Positions 1 through 8,502 of a stretch of 56,847 bases of DNA are shown in pieces (position 1 is the first letter of the stretch; each line of letters opens with the position of its first letter). Position numbers and translations under genes: made by a program. Origin of the DNA: Planctomicrobium piriforme (GTDB lineage: Bacteria > Planctomycetota > Planctomycetia > Planctomycetales > Planctomycetaceae); contig CAMATH010000048.1 in the NCBI GenBank assembly GCA_945860955.1, positions 1 to 56,847 on the forward strand. The letters run 5' to 3'. The notes below the pieces were generated by a model that ran no database searches, was not told the DNA's origin, and saw only the letters and a program-made list of their open reading frames with translations.

Positions 1-1
1 G

Positions 2-28
2 TCCCCCCCAGACCCCCCCTGGGATTTT
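2..28 (+). repeat. Dispersed C-run repeat, copy A (cut by window start)
   Basis: A run of seven C, then AGA, then another C-run followed by TGGGATTTT. The same unit recurs inverted at 594-644 and in direct orientation at 18113-18158. The window starts inside this copy, so its full length is unknown. Confidence 0.7.
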
Positions 29-593
29 CGAGGCATGGGTCCAGTGTCCAATGGGATGGGGGATGGGGGATTGGGGCGGGGGATGGGTGGTTGCACGTGC
101 GACGGTTGGCGGTGGTTGGCGGTGGTTTGTCGTCGTTTGCGGGTGTTTATTGAGTGATTCGTCTTTGTCGAGTCGTTCGGCCACGAACCGGATTTCGTCA
201 TGGAATTGTGTTGAGGCATTGCAGCGAGTGATCGGGAAACGCGGGGTTCGAGGAAGCCGGGACATGGAAGGCGGGACCGGGATGACATCTGACAGGTGTC
301 GGGGATTCGTATTCATGTTGGGCCGTTTCGCCGGCGCGATTCGCTGGGGATTCATGCGACATACGCCTGGGACCCCATCCGGCTTGGGGGCTGTCGGTTT
401 TGTAGCGACGACGCTCCGCGGCGTCGCTCTGGTTGTGGTTCCCGCGAAGCGGAACCACAACCGGCTGTGGCAAACACGCGTCCGAATCGACTCAATCGAC
501 AGCCACCTCGCGTGGAGGGTGAATCAGATCTTCGCTCGGTCGATCCCGTTTGACGTGTGTTGAATCCGCCCATTGGCCATCGGACCAATGCCT

Positions 594-644
594 TAAAAAA
601 TCCCAGGGGGGTCTGGGGGGACAGAGTCCCCCCAGCTTCGGCCC
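594..644 (-). repeat. Dispersed C-run repeat, copy B (inverted)
   Basis: On the minus strand this reads as an AAGCTGGGGGGA-like segment, then GTCCCCCCAGACCCCCC and TGGGATTTTT. It matches copy C at 18113-18158 over about 45 bases and copy A at 2-28 over its visible part. It sits just downstream of the sigma factor stop codon. Confidence 0.75.
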
Positions 645-677
645 AGCAGCGTCGACCTTGGCATCCGTTCCATCGAC

Positions 678-1445
678 CTACACCGTCGCGGTGTCTTCTT
701 CCGATTCTTCCCCCAGGTGTTCTCTCAACCACTCAATCGCATCACTCCTCCTCTGGTGAATGGTCGACTCGGAAAGATCCAACATCCCGGCGATCTCGGG
801 GTATTTCATCCCGTCGAGATAGCGGTACCGCAGCACGAGAGCCCATTCGCGTCGTACCTTGTCGCCGGTCTCGTACCAGCGTTCGATTTGTTTCAGAACC
901 CGCGCGTCGATGGGGAGCCCGGAAGTCTTTTCGAAGTGTCGGCTGAGTTCATCGAGCAGTGGCCCGAACTGTTCCTTGAGAATCTCGTTCCCTCGTTTTT
1001 CGCGACGGAGAAGGTCGCGAATCAGATTCGCGTTCGCGACCGACGCCCACTTTCGCAGCCGTTTGGCGGTCTTCGCGCGCCAGAAGGCGTCGGGGCGTTT
1101 TTCCAGGATCTTGACGAAGAAGTTTTGCAGAATCTCGGTGAATCGAACCGTCGCCTCCTGATCGCGGACCATGACCTTGGTCCCGAACAACCGCGCCATA
1201 ATCCCCGGCAAGACCTGGTGAAAGTACCCTTCGACAATCTCGAGCGCTTTGCCTTCGGCATCGACAATCGCCTGCTCCGACGGCGTGAGGGGAAGAGCTT
1301 TCCCGTTGTCGTCGCGCCGGCGAATGATGGGGGCATCGGGATCGGGGAGGGCTGTCCGCAGTTGCTCGATTTGATCGAACAACGCCAACAGCCGCTCTTC
1401 GTCTTTCTGGGAGAGTCGATACGGGTCGTCGCTGGCGATGACCAT
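678..1445 (-). CDS. ECF-type RNA polymerase sigma factor
   Basis: 255 residues. It should direct core RNA polymerase to a specific promoter set. Residues about 55-150 form a helical region with the aromatic/basic pattern of sigma region 2 (segment with RFTEILQNFFVKILEKRP and KRLRKWASVANANLIRDLLRR). The C-terminal 60 residues carry a region 4 helix-turn-helix (YRYLDGMKYPEIAGMLDLSESTIHQR split over two helices). The start at 1445 is preceded by AAAGGA eight bases upstream; an in-frame ATG at 1484 with a GGAG is a second candidate and would add 13 residues. There is an acidic tail. No anti-sigma gene is adjacent, so it may belong to the group of planctomycete ECF factors controlled in other ways (inference). 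Confidence 0.85.
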   Translation of the reverse strand: MVIASDDPYRLSQKDEERLLALFDQIEQLRTALPDPDAPIIRRRDDNGKALPLTPSEQAIVDAEGKALEIVEGYFHQVLPGIMARLFGTKVMVRDQEATVRFTEILQNFFVKILEKRPDAFWRAKTAKRLRKWASVANANLIRDLLRREKRGNEILKEQFGPLLDELSRHFEKTSGLPIDARVLKQIERWYETGDKVRREWALVLRYRYLDGMKYPEIAGMLDLSESTIHQRRSDAIEWLREHLGEESEEDTATV

Positions 1446-1906
1446 GGGTCTGTCCTTTCGGCGGGGGGATTTGATGGTTGGCATTCTAAACACTCCAGAG
1501 TGTGAGTACCTGTCGATGATCTTCTGAGGAACTCGGATATTCGCGGGGCGCGGGAACCAATGCGCAACCGCCAGCCAAACTACGTGAAGGGACAAAATCC
1601 GACGCAACGGGAGGGCGAACGTCCTCGTGAGCCGCCAGTGTGCGAACAACCGCCAAGCACCGCCCGATGGGGAGCGCTCGGCATCCAACCAAACCGTAGT
1701 GTCGACATGAACTCGACGATGTGGACACTCCGAACATGCGTTTGGACAATTGCGAATCCAGCGACGGCTTCCGAGGGAACGTGGGTCGATGGCTGCCCAG
1801 AGAACGGTTTCGCTTGGCGGAAACACATCGGCGGCTCAGCAGGCGCTTCGCCCTCCCGTGACCCGGTTCCTCGACACCACTGGGTTTGCGTTTCACCGTG
1901 TTGAGC
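1446..1906. other. Gene-free region with an imperfect inverted repeat
   Basis: No credible gene. Open frames on both strands are Arg/Ser/Pro-rich. The region contains two arms, at about 1607-1635 and 1831-1860, related as an inverted repeat built around GGGAGGGCGAA and GAGCCGCC. Confidence 0.55.
1607..1860. repeat. Imperfect inverted repeat pair, GGGAGGGCGA family
   Basis: Arm 1 (about 1607-1635) reads ACGGGAGGGCGAAC, then GTGAGCCGCC. The reverse complement of arm 2 (1831-1860) reads CACGGGAGGGCGAAGC, then CTGAGCCGCC. About 200 bases without a gene lie between the arms. A dispersed non-coding repeat family is the simplest reading. Confidence 0.6.
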
Positions 1907-2890
1907 CTATTTTCCTCGAATCTCAATCCGCACGTCGGCACCATTCAGCGTGGTGGTCGCGGTGTCGGCGGTCGGGGTGGTCGACTCGGTTGACGGGGAA
2001 ACCACTTCGGCGGAGGTCGGTTGCGGCACAGTCGCTCGTTCGGTGGTCTCCCCCCGGTTGTCGTCCTGCTTATCACGAATCGCCTTCAGCGCTTCCAGGC
2101 GATTCCACTGGCGGGAGATTCGATTCGAGCCGGTGGTGGTTCCTGCGGGGGCGTTCAAACGTCGGGCTTCGTTGCGAGATTCGATGCCGGTCACCTCATC
2201 CCGCAACCGGGCGACACTACCGGCGACCGCTTCGTCACCGAGCCGGGTGTTCCCCGAAACGGCTGCCGCCATTTCCAGCGTTTTCGCCTCGACCTCGGCC
2301 TGCGACCGACGAGCTACCAGAATGTCGACCTCCTGCTCGGCTTCATCGAGAGCGCGGCGCATGTCGGCGAGCGCTTCTTCTGCCTGCCGTTCGCTCTGTT
2401 GCAGGCGGTCGAGTCCCTGCTGCTTGATTGTCAGTTGCTTCTCCTCGCGCTCCTGCCGGGCGAGCAGGTCGTCGAGTTCGCGCTGAAACTCGGCGATCGG
2501 CATTTCCTGGTTGGCGAAGGTCACTTTCGTCAGGTGTTCCTGGGTGGCCCGTTCGAGAACGGGGTACGCCTCTGATAGAAGCCGTTGCCGGCGGTCAAGC
2601 GAGTCGGCCAGCAGAGTGAGGTCTTTGCGAAGCTGCGAGATCTGGTTCTTCGACTGAGTGAGCTGGACCTGCCGGTCGAGCAGTTCCTGGCGAATGGTCG
2701 CCAGCTCTTGCTCTCGTTTCTTGTCGTGGACTTCGCGGGGGAGTTCGCGCTGCAGATCGTCGAGGGCCACGTTGGCCGAGGCGCGGGCAAAGCCGAACAG
2801 CTCCGACAACTGCCGACCGGCGACGAGATACAGGGCGGTCGGTACCAGAACACTCAGCAGCAGGAAGGACTTGAGCGATTTGTTGTTCAT
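1907..2890 (-). CDS. Membrane-anchored coiled-coil protein, function unknown
   Basis: 327 residues from the ATG at 2890 (MNNKSLKSFLLL). One N-terminal hydrophobic segment (residues about 6-24, LLLSVLVPTALYLVAG) acts as an uncleaved anchor or signal. Residues about 40-240 are an almost continuous heptad-like coiled coil rich in Glu, Gln, Arg and Leu (for example RQEREEKQLTIKQQGLDRLQ). The last 80 residues are Ser/Thr/Pro-rich and probably disordered. The topology suggests an envelope or surface-spacing protein, but no family is recognised. A frame open further upstream has no coding character before 2890, so the shorter start is preferred. The gene is on the same strand as the sigma factor, 462 bases upstream of it. 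Confidence 0.7.
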   Translation of the reverse strand: MNNKSLKSFLLLSVLVPTALYLVAGRQLSELFGFARASANVALDDLQRELPREVHDKKREQELATIRQELLDRQVQLTQSKNQISQLRKDLTLLADSLDRRQRLLSEAYPVLERATQEHLTKVTFANQEMPIAEFQRELDDLLARQEREEKQLTIKQQGLDRLQQSERQAEEALADMRRALDEAEQEVDILVARRSQAEVEAKTLEMAAAVSGNTRLGDEAVAGSVARLRDEVTGIESRNEARRLNAPAGTTTGSNRISRQWNRLEALKAIRDKQDDNRGETTERATVPQPTSAEVVSPSTESTTPTADTATTTLNGADVRIEIRGK

Positions 2891-3316
2891 GATTCGTTGT
2901 TGAAGGGGGAGAGGGTGAAACGGGTTCCAGGTCGGGGGAAGATGCTTTCCCCGATTTCTGCGGCAATGACGATTGGCGGTGGAAAAACTCCGAAAAATCT
3001 GGAATCGGTGCGACACGGCGCATGCGTTTTTTGCTGTAAGTCGTTTGTGAACAATCTGTTGCGGCACGACGAATATTTTCAAAAAACAACGGGGCCTCCC
3101 GAGCTAGATTTTCAAGGAATGGCCAATCCGGTCCACGAGTTCAGGGCCGTCCTCCGCATGTCGAGGGAGGATGAAGGAACAGCCGGAACAAGCTCCGGCA
3201 TTCCAAACGCACCCGCTTGCGATCACGGAATTCCCGGTTTGCGAATCAGATGAACCCATGGCACCCATTCGCCAGGACGTAAACCCGTGTTCTGAATTGA
3301 CTGAAACAACGTAGGC

Positions 3317-3333
3317 GGCACTCTCTGAGTGCC
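3317..3333. repeat. REP-like palindrome, copy 1
   Basis: GGCACTC, loop TCT, GAGTGCC: a perfect 7-base stem, embedded in GTAGGCGGCACTCTCTGAG. Related copies occur at 3502-3518 and 8191-8207. Confidence 0.7.
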
Positions 3334-3501
3334 GGCCCCAGTGTGCGTTCGATGGGCCAGAAAGCGCACCGGGGCCATGCGAACGACCCGGGCGCTGCCG
3401 CCTTGTCAGCACGATCAACGCCGGCCATTTGCCGAATGGTTCGGTCGACGTCGTCGGCGGCCCCCAGTGCGTCTCTCGAATACCGCACGCCCAGCGGGCC
3501 G

Positions 3502-3518
3502 CGCACTCGGAAAGTGCG
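3502..3518. repeat. REP-like palindrome, copy 2 (inverted)
   Basis: CGCACT...AGTGCG stem. On the minus strand the flank reads GTAGCCCGCACTTTCCGAG then TGCGCGGCCCGCTG, nearly identical to the copy at 8186-8216. Confidence 0.7.
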
Positions 3519-3681
3519 GGCTACTTTGCTGTCGTGACTTTCATTGGGTTCAACCGGTTACCCTGAAAATCCAACGTCAGCGAACGTTTGACATCAAGAG
3601 GAGGCGGGATCATGAAGATTCCTCCGGGCAGGGTGTCCCGGTGGGGTGAATTGCAGCCTGGAGCGCGGATAGGGGGAACTG

Positions 3682-6600
3682 ATGATGGGTGTCACCCCGT
3701 GCGGCCGTTGCATGGCATTGTTGACAGTTGCAACGGCGCTGCTGGTGGGGGTGCCAGCACGCTGTTTCGCCGACCCCACGAAAACTGTCCCTGCCGATTC
3801 GTCGCTGTATTTGGCCGAGATTCACACCGACGAACCGCTCTGCTTCCTCGAATTCGACGATGCGGAATCGGACGAGGGTTCGATCGCACACAACTCGGCT
3901 CGGGGGGATCTGGTAGGCCCCGCTGGCGTGTACGCAAAAACGGTGCGACGGGAATCGGGACAATCCGCGGTCGCGCGACGAGCCGCGCTTTTGGGTGGTG
4001 CGGAATACGTCGAGATCCCCCACGACGCGGTGTTCGACACCAGGGAAATCTCGGTCGAATTCTGGTTTCGCAGCACGCAGAAATGGAATCAGAAATACTG
4101 GCCCGGTAGTGCCACGCTGGTGTCCAAATTCACCACGGGCTGGGCTTCCAGCGATTGGGGAATCCTGGGGGGTAGTCTCACTTCAGGCGTCGATGAAGGG
4201 CGAATTCTGGTCGGCGTCGGTCCACAGGGTGGAGGAGATGTCGTTCTCGCGTCGGGGACCGGGTTGAATGACGGGCGGTTTCATCACGTGGTATGGACCC
4301 GCACGCGAGAGGGGCTCAACACCCTCTATGTCGATGGCACGTCGTGCGCCTCGGTCCAGGATCGCGGTGGAAAGATCACCAATTCCCGTCCGATTCAGGT
4401 GGGGGGAGAACAGTATGAGCCGCAGGGGACGTACTTCCGTGGTTCACTGGCGGCGGTGGCGATTTACCCCCGCGTGTTGACGGAAGAGCGGGTTCGAATC
4501 CATCACGCCGTCGGCACCCTCGATCCACGACTGCCTCCATCGGCGAGCCGAACGGTCGACTTTGTCCGTGACATCCGACCGATCTTTCAAAAGCATTGCC
4601 ACGCCTGCCATGGTCCCGGAAAGGACCGGGGAGGGTTGTCACTCGCGAGAAAGGAACTCGCGCTCGACGGGGGGGATTCCGGGCGCGTGATCCTGCCGGG
4701 GCAGAGCGCGGTCAGTCCCCTGATTTCCCGTGTCGCCGGGCTGGACGAGGCCACGGTCATGCCGCCGGAAGGAGATCGACTCACCGCCGAGCAGGTGGGG
4801 CTGATCCGGGCGTGGATCGATCAGGGGGCGACTTGGCCGGCCGACGCGGATGAACCCGATCCCCGTGTCGCCCAGGGAGCCGACCATTGGGCGTTTCAGC
4901 CGTTGCGACGGCCTGCTCTTCCGGCACTCATTCACACCACGAACAGCAGTTGGATCCGGTCCCCCGTTGACGTGTTTGTCCTCGACAAGCTGGAATCCCG
5001 GGAACTTCAACCCGGTCCCCCCGCAGCAAAAAGTGCGCTGCTGCGACGAGTCACTTTCGACCTGACGGGACTGCCGCCAACACCACAAGCGCTTGAGGCA
5101 TTTGAACTCGATTCGAGTCCCGAAGCGTTTGCCACCGTTGTTGACCGGTTGCTGGCGTCTCCGGCGTACGGTGAACGCTGGGGTCGACACTGGCTCGACG
5201 TGGTCCGGTACGCTGACTCGGGGGGATTTGAAACCGACATTCTCTATCAGCAGGCATGGCGCTATCGTGACTATGTCATTCGGAGTCTGAACGACGATCT
5301 GCCATATGACCGGTTTCTGATGGAACAGGTGGCGGGCGACGAACTGTGGCCCGAGCAGTCCGAATCGATGCGCGACGCGATCGCGGTCTGGACTCTGGGG
5401 CAATGGCCGAACGCGCTGGACAAGTTCCCCGAGATGCTGGAGTCGGCCCGCCGCGTGGATCAGGTGACCACATTGGGCGAGTCGATGCTGGGGCTGACGG
5501 TCGGCTGCGCCAATTGCCACAAACACAAATACGATCCGATCAGCCAGCGGGACTATTTCGGTCTGGAGGCGATCTTCGCCGCCAGTGAAACCTGGGATCT
5601 GACCACGGGAAAAAAAGCCTGGGCGTCGGGGGAGCGGGAACACTTTCGCATCCTCCGGCACGCCCCGACTCCGACGGTGATTCGCCTCTTGGCGCGCGGG
5701 GAATTGTCTAAGCCCCGGGGACTGGTTTCACCCGCGCTCCCGGCGTTTCTTCCCGGAGGGGGAATGTTGCCGGGCGGGCCGCTCGAAAATCACAATCGCC
5801 GCGCTCATCTGGCGCGTTGGGTGGCCTCTCGGGACAACCCGCTCACCGCGCGGGTCATCGCGAATCGAGTCTGGCAGTGGCATTTTGGGAGAGCGCTGGC
5901 GTCGACCCCCAATGACCTCGGCACCAGGGGCCACCCACCCTCTCACCCCGAGTTGCTTGACTGGCTCGCCAGTGAACTGGTTGACGGCGGCTGGAGTCTG
6001 AAGCACTTGCATCGGGTGATTCTGCTGTCGGCCACCTATCAGCAAACGACCCGGCGTGAAGACCACGCGGTGGAGATCGATCCCCAAAACATCTGGCTGG
6101 CGGGGTTTCCCCGGCGGAGGCTGGAGGCGGAGGAGGTCTGGGACCATCTCCATGCGACCGCCGGCGTTCTGCAAGCCACCTGGTTTGGCACGCCGTTCGT
6201 CCCGCCTCTTTCGGATGAGGAACTTCAGGGACTCTACGACATCGAACAAAAGCCCGATAAGAAGTGGCCGGTCACCGAAGAACAGAATCGCCGGGCGATT
6301 TACATTCTGAATCGCCGGTCGTTTCGCTTTCCGTTCTTTGAAGCGTTTGATCCCCCGAGTAACGGCGTGAGCTGCCCGGTTCGACAGGCGACGACCGTTC
6401 CCTCTCAGGCGCTGACGCTGCTCAACAACCAGACGGTGTCGCGACTGGCGAGCGCGATGAGCGATCGACTGATACGCGAAGCGGGCGACGAACCGGTTCG
6501 GTGGATCCGTCTCGCCTGGCTGCTGGCCTACAGTCGCGAGATCGACGACGACGAGTTGCCGCTCGCGACGCGATTCCTCGCCGACTCCGAGGCGGCGCAT

Positions 6601-6693
6601 CGCGCGCTGGGATCGGCCGATCCCCAGCGAACGGCTCGTGTCGAGTTCTGCCTGGCACTGATGAACACTTCCGAGTTCATCGACGCTCACTGA
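3682..6693 (+). CDS. Secreted PSCyt1/DUF1549/DUF1553 cytochrome-like protein with LamG-like domain
   Basis: 1003 residues. An N-terminal signal peptide (ALLTVATALLVGVPARCFA, about residues 12-31) is followed by a concanavalin/LamG-like domain (about 115-280, with EISVEFWFRST and HHVVWTRT), a haem c site C306-HAC-H310 in the PSCyt1 domain, DUF1549 (about 425-640, with a second CxxCH at 609-613 in GCANCHKHKYDP), and DUF1553 to the C-terminus. The start ATG at 3682 follows AGGGGG. Proteins of this kind are abundant in planctomycetes and always sit beside a DUF1501 partner, as here with only 36 bases between the genes. The biochemical role is unproven; exported redox or glycan-related function is usually proposed from domain content. 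Confidence 0.93.
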   Translation: MMGVTPCGRCMALLTVATALLVGVPARCFADPTKTVPADSSLYLAEIHTDEPLCFLEFDDAESDEGSIAHNSARGDLVGPAGVYAKTVRRESGQSAVARRAALLGGAEYVEIPHDAVFDTREISVEFWFRSTQKWNQKYWPGSATLVSKFTTGWASSDWGILGGSLTSGVDEGRILVGVGPQGGGDVVLASGTGLNDGRFHHVVWTRTREGLNTLYVDGTSCASVQDRGGKITNSRPIQVGGEQYEPQGTYFRGSLAAVAIYPRVLTEERVRIHHAVGTLDPRLPPSASRTVDFVRDIRPIFQKHCHACHGPGKDRGGLSLARKELALDGGDSGRVILPGQSAVSPLISRVAGLDEATVMPPEGDRLTAEQVGLIRAWIDQGATWPADADEPDPRVAQGADHWAFQPLRRPALPALIHTTNSSWIRSPVDVFVLDKLESRELQPGPPAAKSALLRRVTFDLTGLPPTPQALEAFELDSSPEAFATVVDRLLASPAYGERWGRHWLDVVRYADSGGFETDILYQQAWRYRDYVIRSLNDDLPYDRFLMEQVAGDELWPEQSESMRDAIAVWTLGQWPNALDKFPEMLESARRVDQVTTLGESMLGLTVGCANCHKHKYDPISQRDYFGLEAIFAASETWDLTTGKKAWASGEREHFRILRHAPTPTVIRLLARGELSKPRGLVSPALPAFLPGGGMLPGGPLENHNRRAHLARWVASRDNPLTARVIANRVWQWHFGRALASTPNDLGTRGHPPSHPELLDWLASELVDGGWSLKHLHRVILLSATYQQTTRREDHAVEIDPQNIWLAGFPRRRLEAEEVWDHLHATAGVLQATWFGTPFVPPLSDEELQGLYDIEQKPDKKWPVTEEQNRRAIYILNRRSFRFPFFEAFDPPSNGVSCPVRQATTVPSQALTLLNNQTVSRLASAMSDRLIREAGDEPVRWIRLAWLLAYSREIDDDELPLATRFLADSEAAHRALGSADPQRTARVEFCLALMNTSEFIDAH

Positions 6694-6729
6694 CCGCGTT
6701 CCCGTCCGGTTCATGATCAATTTCCCTTG

Positions 6730-8151
6730 ATGCTCCCCTCTATGGAATCTCTCCCCATCACCCGCCGGGATCTGCTCGCCAATTCGGGAATGGGTCTCGG
6801 AGCGCTGGCGCTGTTGGATCTGATGACTCGCGAGGCGAATGCCGCCGGGAATCCGTTGGCACCGCGACCGGCGCACCACGCGCCGCGGGCGACCGCGGTG
6901 ATCTCGCTCTTTATGCACGGCGGACCGAGTCAGGTCGACACATTCGATCCCAAGCCGGCACTCGCGCGATTCGCGGGACAATCACTTCCCCCGAGTTTCG
7001 GCAACCTCAATCTGGAATTCACCAAGGCAAGCGAGGCGAAGCTGCTCGCCAGCCAGCGCAAATTTCGCAAGTGCGGCGAGTCGGGCGTGGAGATGTCCGA
7101 CATGTTCGAGCAACTTTCCCGTGTGGCGGACGAGCTGGCGGTGATTCGCAGTTGTCACCATTCGGAGTTCAACCACGCCCCCGCGCTCTACCTCACGCAC
7201 TCCGGTACCGGGATGATGGGACGCCCCAGCCTGGGTGCCTGGGCGACGTATGGACTGGGATCGGAGTCAGACAATCTGCCTGGTTACGTCGTCTTGCGTG
7301 ACGGTCCGCTCAAGGGGGGGCCGTTGACCTACGGAGGCGGTTTTCTGCCCGCTGTTTATTCAGCCACGGAACTGCGGTCGGTTGGCACGCCGATTCTCTA
7401 CCTCGACAGGCCCGCGTCGATCCGTGGGGACGATCAACGCCGAATTCTCGATTTCTCGCAACGGCTCAACGAACGGAATCTGAAGGAACAAAACCAGGAC
7501 GACACATTGTCCGCACGGATCGCGGCGTATGAACTGGCGTTTCGCATGCAGTCGGCCGCACCGGAAGCGGTGGATTTGACTCAGGAAACGGCACAGACGC
7601 ATTCGCTATACGGTCTGGACGACGATGTCGCCCGCCCGTTTGGAACACATTGCCTCACCGCCCGTCGGCTGGTCGAGCGCGGGGTCCGGTTCGTTCAACT
7701 TTATCACGGTGGAGGGGGCGATGGCTGGGACTCGCACGGCGAGAACGACGCCAAGCATCTTCGCAATGGTCTACAGACCGACAAGCCAATCGCCGGCCTG
7801 ATCCGCGACCTGAAGGCTCGCGGCCTGCTCGATTCGACCCTCGTCGTGTGGGGGGGCGAGTTCGGAAGAACCCCGACATCGGAAGGGTCGGCTGGCCGTG
7901 ATCACAACCCTTATGGTTACTCCGTATGGATGGCGGGTGGGGGCGTTCAGGGAGGAACGACCTTTGGTTCCACGGACGAGTTCGGTTTTCGAGCCGACGA
8001 GAACCGCGTCCAGGTCCGCGATCTGCACGCCACGATTCTGCACCTGCTGGGACTGGGCCACGACAAGCTGACGTATTATTTCCAGGGGTTGGACCAGCGG
8101 TTGACGCAAGTGGATGGTGAATGCCGGGTGATTGACGAGATTTTGCAGTAG
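6730..8151 (+). CDS. Tat-exported DUF1501 protein
   Basis: 473 residues. The N-terminus carries a twin-arginine signal (TRRDLLANSGMGLGALALLD) suggesting export as a folded protein. The body shows the DUF1501 landmarks FMHGGPSQVDTFDPKP near residue 60, GWDSHGEND, and VVWGGEFGRTPT with GRDHNPYGYS near the C-terminus; the family is structurally related to sulfatase/alkaline phosphatase folds. The ATG at 6730 is used; TTG at 6727 and ATG at 6742 are also in frame and no strong ribosome site decides. It directly follows the DUF1549/DUF1553 gene and is almost certainly co-transcribed with it. Confidence 0.92.
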   Translation: MLPSMESLPITRRDLLANSGMGLGALALLDLMTREANAAGNPLAPRPAHHAPRATAVISLFMHGGPSQVDTFDPKPALARFAGQSLPPSFGNLNLEFTKASEAKLLASQRKFRKCGESGVEMSDMFEQLSRVADELAVIRSCHHSEFNHAPALYLTHSGTGMMGRPSLGAWATYGLGSESDNLPGYVVLRDGPLKGGPLTYGGGFLPAVYSATELRSVGTPILYLDRPASIRGDDQRRILDFSQRLNERNLKEQNQDDTLSARIAAYELAFRMQSAAPEAVDLTQETAQTHSLYGLDDDVARPFGTHCLTARRLVERGVRFVQLYHGGGGDGWDSHGENDAKHLRNGLQTDKPIAGLIRDLKARGLLDSTLVVWGGEFGRTPTSEGSAGRDHNPYGYSVWMAGGGVQGGTTFGSTDEFGFRADENRVQVRDLHATILHLLGLGHDKLTYYFQGLDQRLTQVDGECRVIDEILQ

Positions 8152-8502
8152 GGTCCACGGAGCCGAGGCCGTCTTTCGGAGAATGTAGCCCGCACTCTCT
8201 GAGTGCGCGGCCCGCTGCGCGATCTCCGTCGCTCGAATCTCTGGATAATCCAGAAATGTCAGGAACCCGAACTCCCCAGCAACTCCTCCTCTCCCGCATG
8301 CTTCACCCAGTTCCGACATTGCTGCCAAGTGCCCGCCGCGTGACGATAAAAGACAACCCGGAGATGTCGATCGACGACATCCTTCTGAATGTGGTCGTAA
8401 GGCGGTCTTTACAGAACGGTCGCTGTGATTCGGCCTTCGGCGCCATTCGGCATTGCTCCAGCCGTTGGCGGAGTTGCGTATTCGACAGGTACATTGACCC
8501 TG
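8152..8502. other. Intergenic region between convergent genes, with REP-like palindrome
   Basis: No gene was found. The region separates two convergent DUF1501 genes and contains one REP-like palindrome (8191-8207). No T-rich terminator was recognised, although the palindrome may serve to end transcription from either side. Confidence 0.5.
8191..8207. repeat. REP-like palindrome, copy 3
   Basis: CGCACTC, loop TCT, GAGTGCG, preceded by GTAGCC and followed by CGGCCCGCTGCGC. It matches the inverted copy at 3502-3518 including the flanks, so the mobile or repeated unit is longer than the palindrome itself (roughly 40 bases). Confidence 0.7.

Larger units (their letters stand above)
1..677. other. 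Gene-free region with dispersed repeats
   Basis: No convincing coding region was found. Open frames here are Gly/Trp/Arg-rich translations of G-runs and do not look like protein. The stretch holds two inverted copies of a C/G-run repeat (positions 2-28 and 594-644) and lies downstream of the minus-strand sigma factor gene that ends at 678. Confidence 0.6.
2891..3681. other. Gene-free region with REP-like palindromes
   Basis: 790 bases between divergent genes with no plausible coding frame. It must hold promoters for the coiled-coil gene (-) and the DUF1549/DUF1553 gene (+), but no clear -35/-10 pair was seen. Two palindromes of one family lie at 3317-3333 and 3502-3518. Confidence 0.55.

Noticed and set aside
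51-563. Open frame of 170 codons at the left edge
   Set aside because: The translation is Gly/Trp/Arg-rich from G-runs, has no ribosome site or family resemblance, and competes with other equally long frames in repeat DNA.
1486-1944. Minus-strand frame between the sigma factor and the coiled-coil gene
   Set aside because: Made of repeat DNA; Arg/Ser-rich and without a ribosome site.
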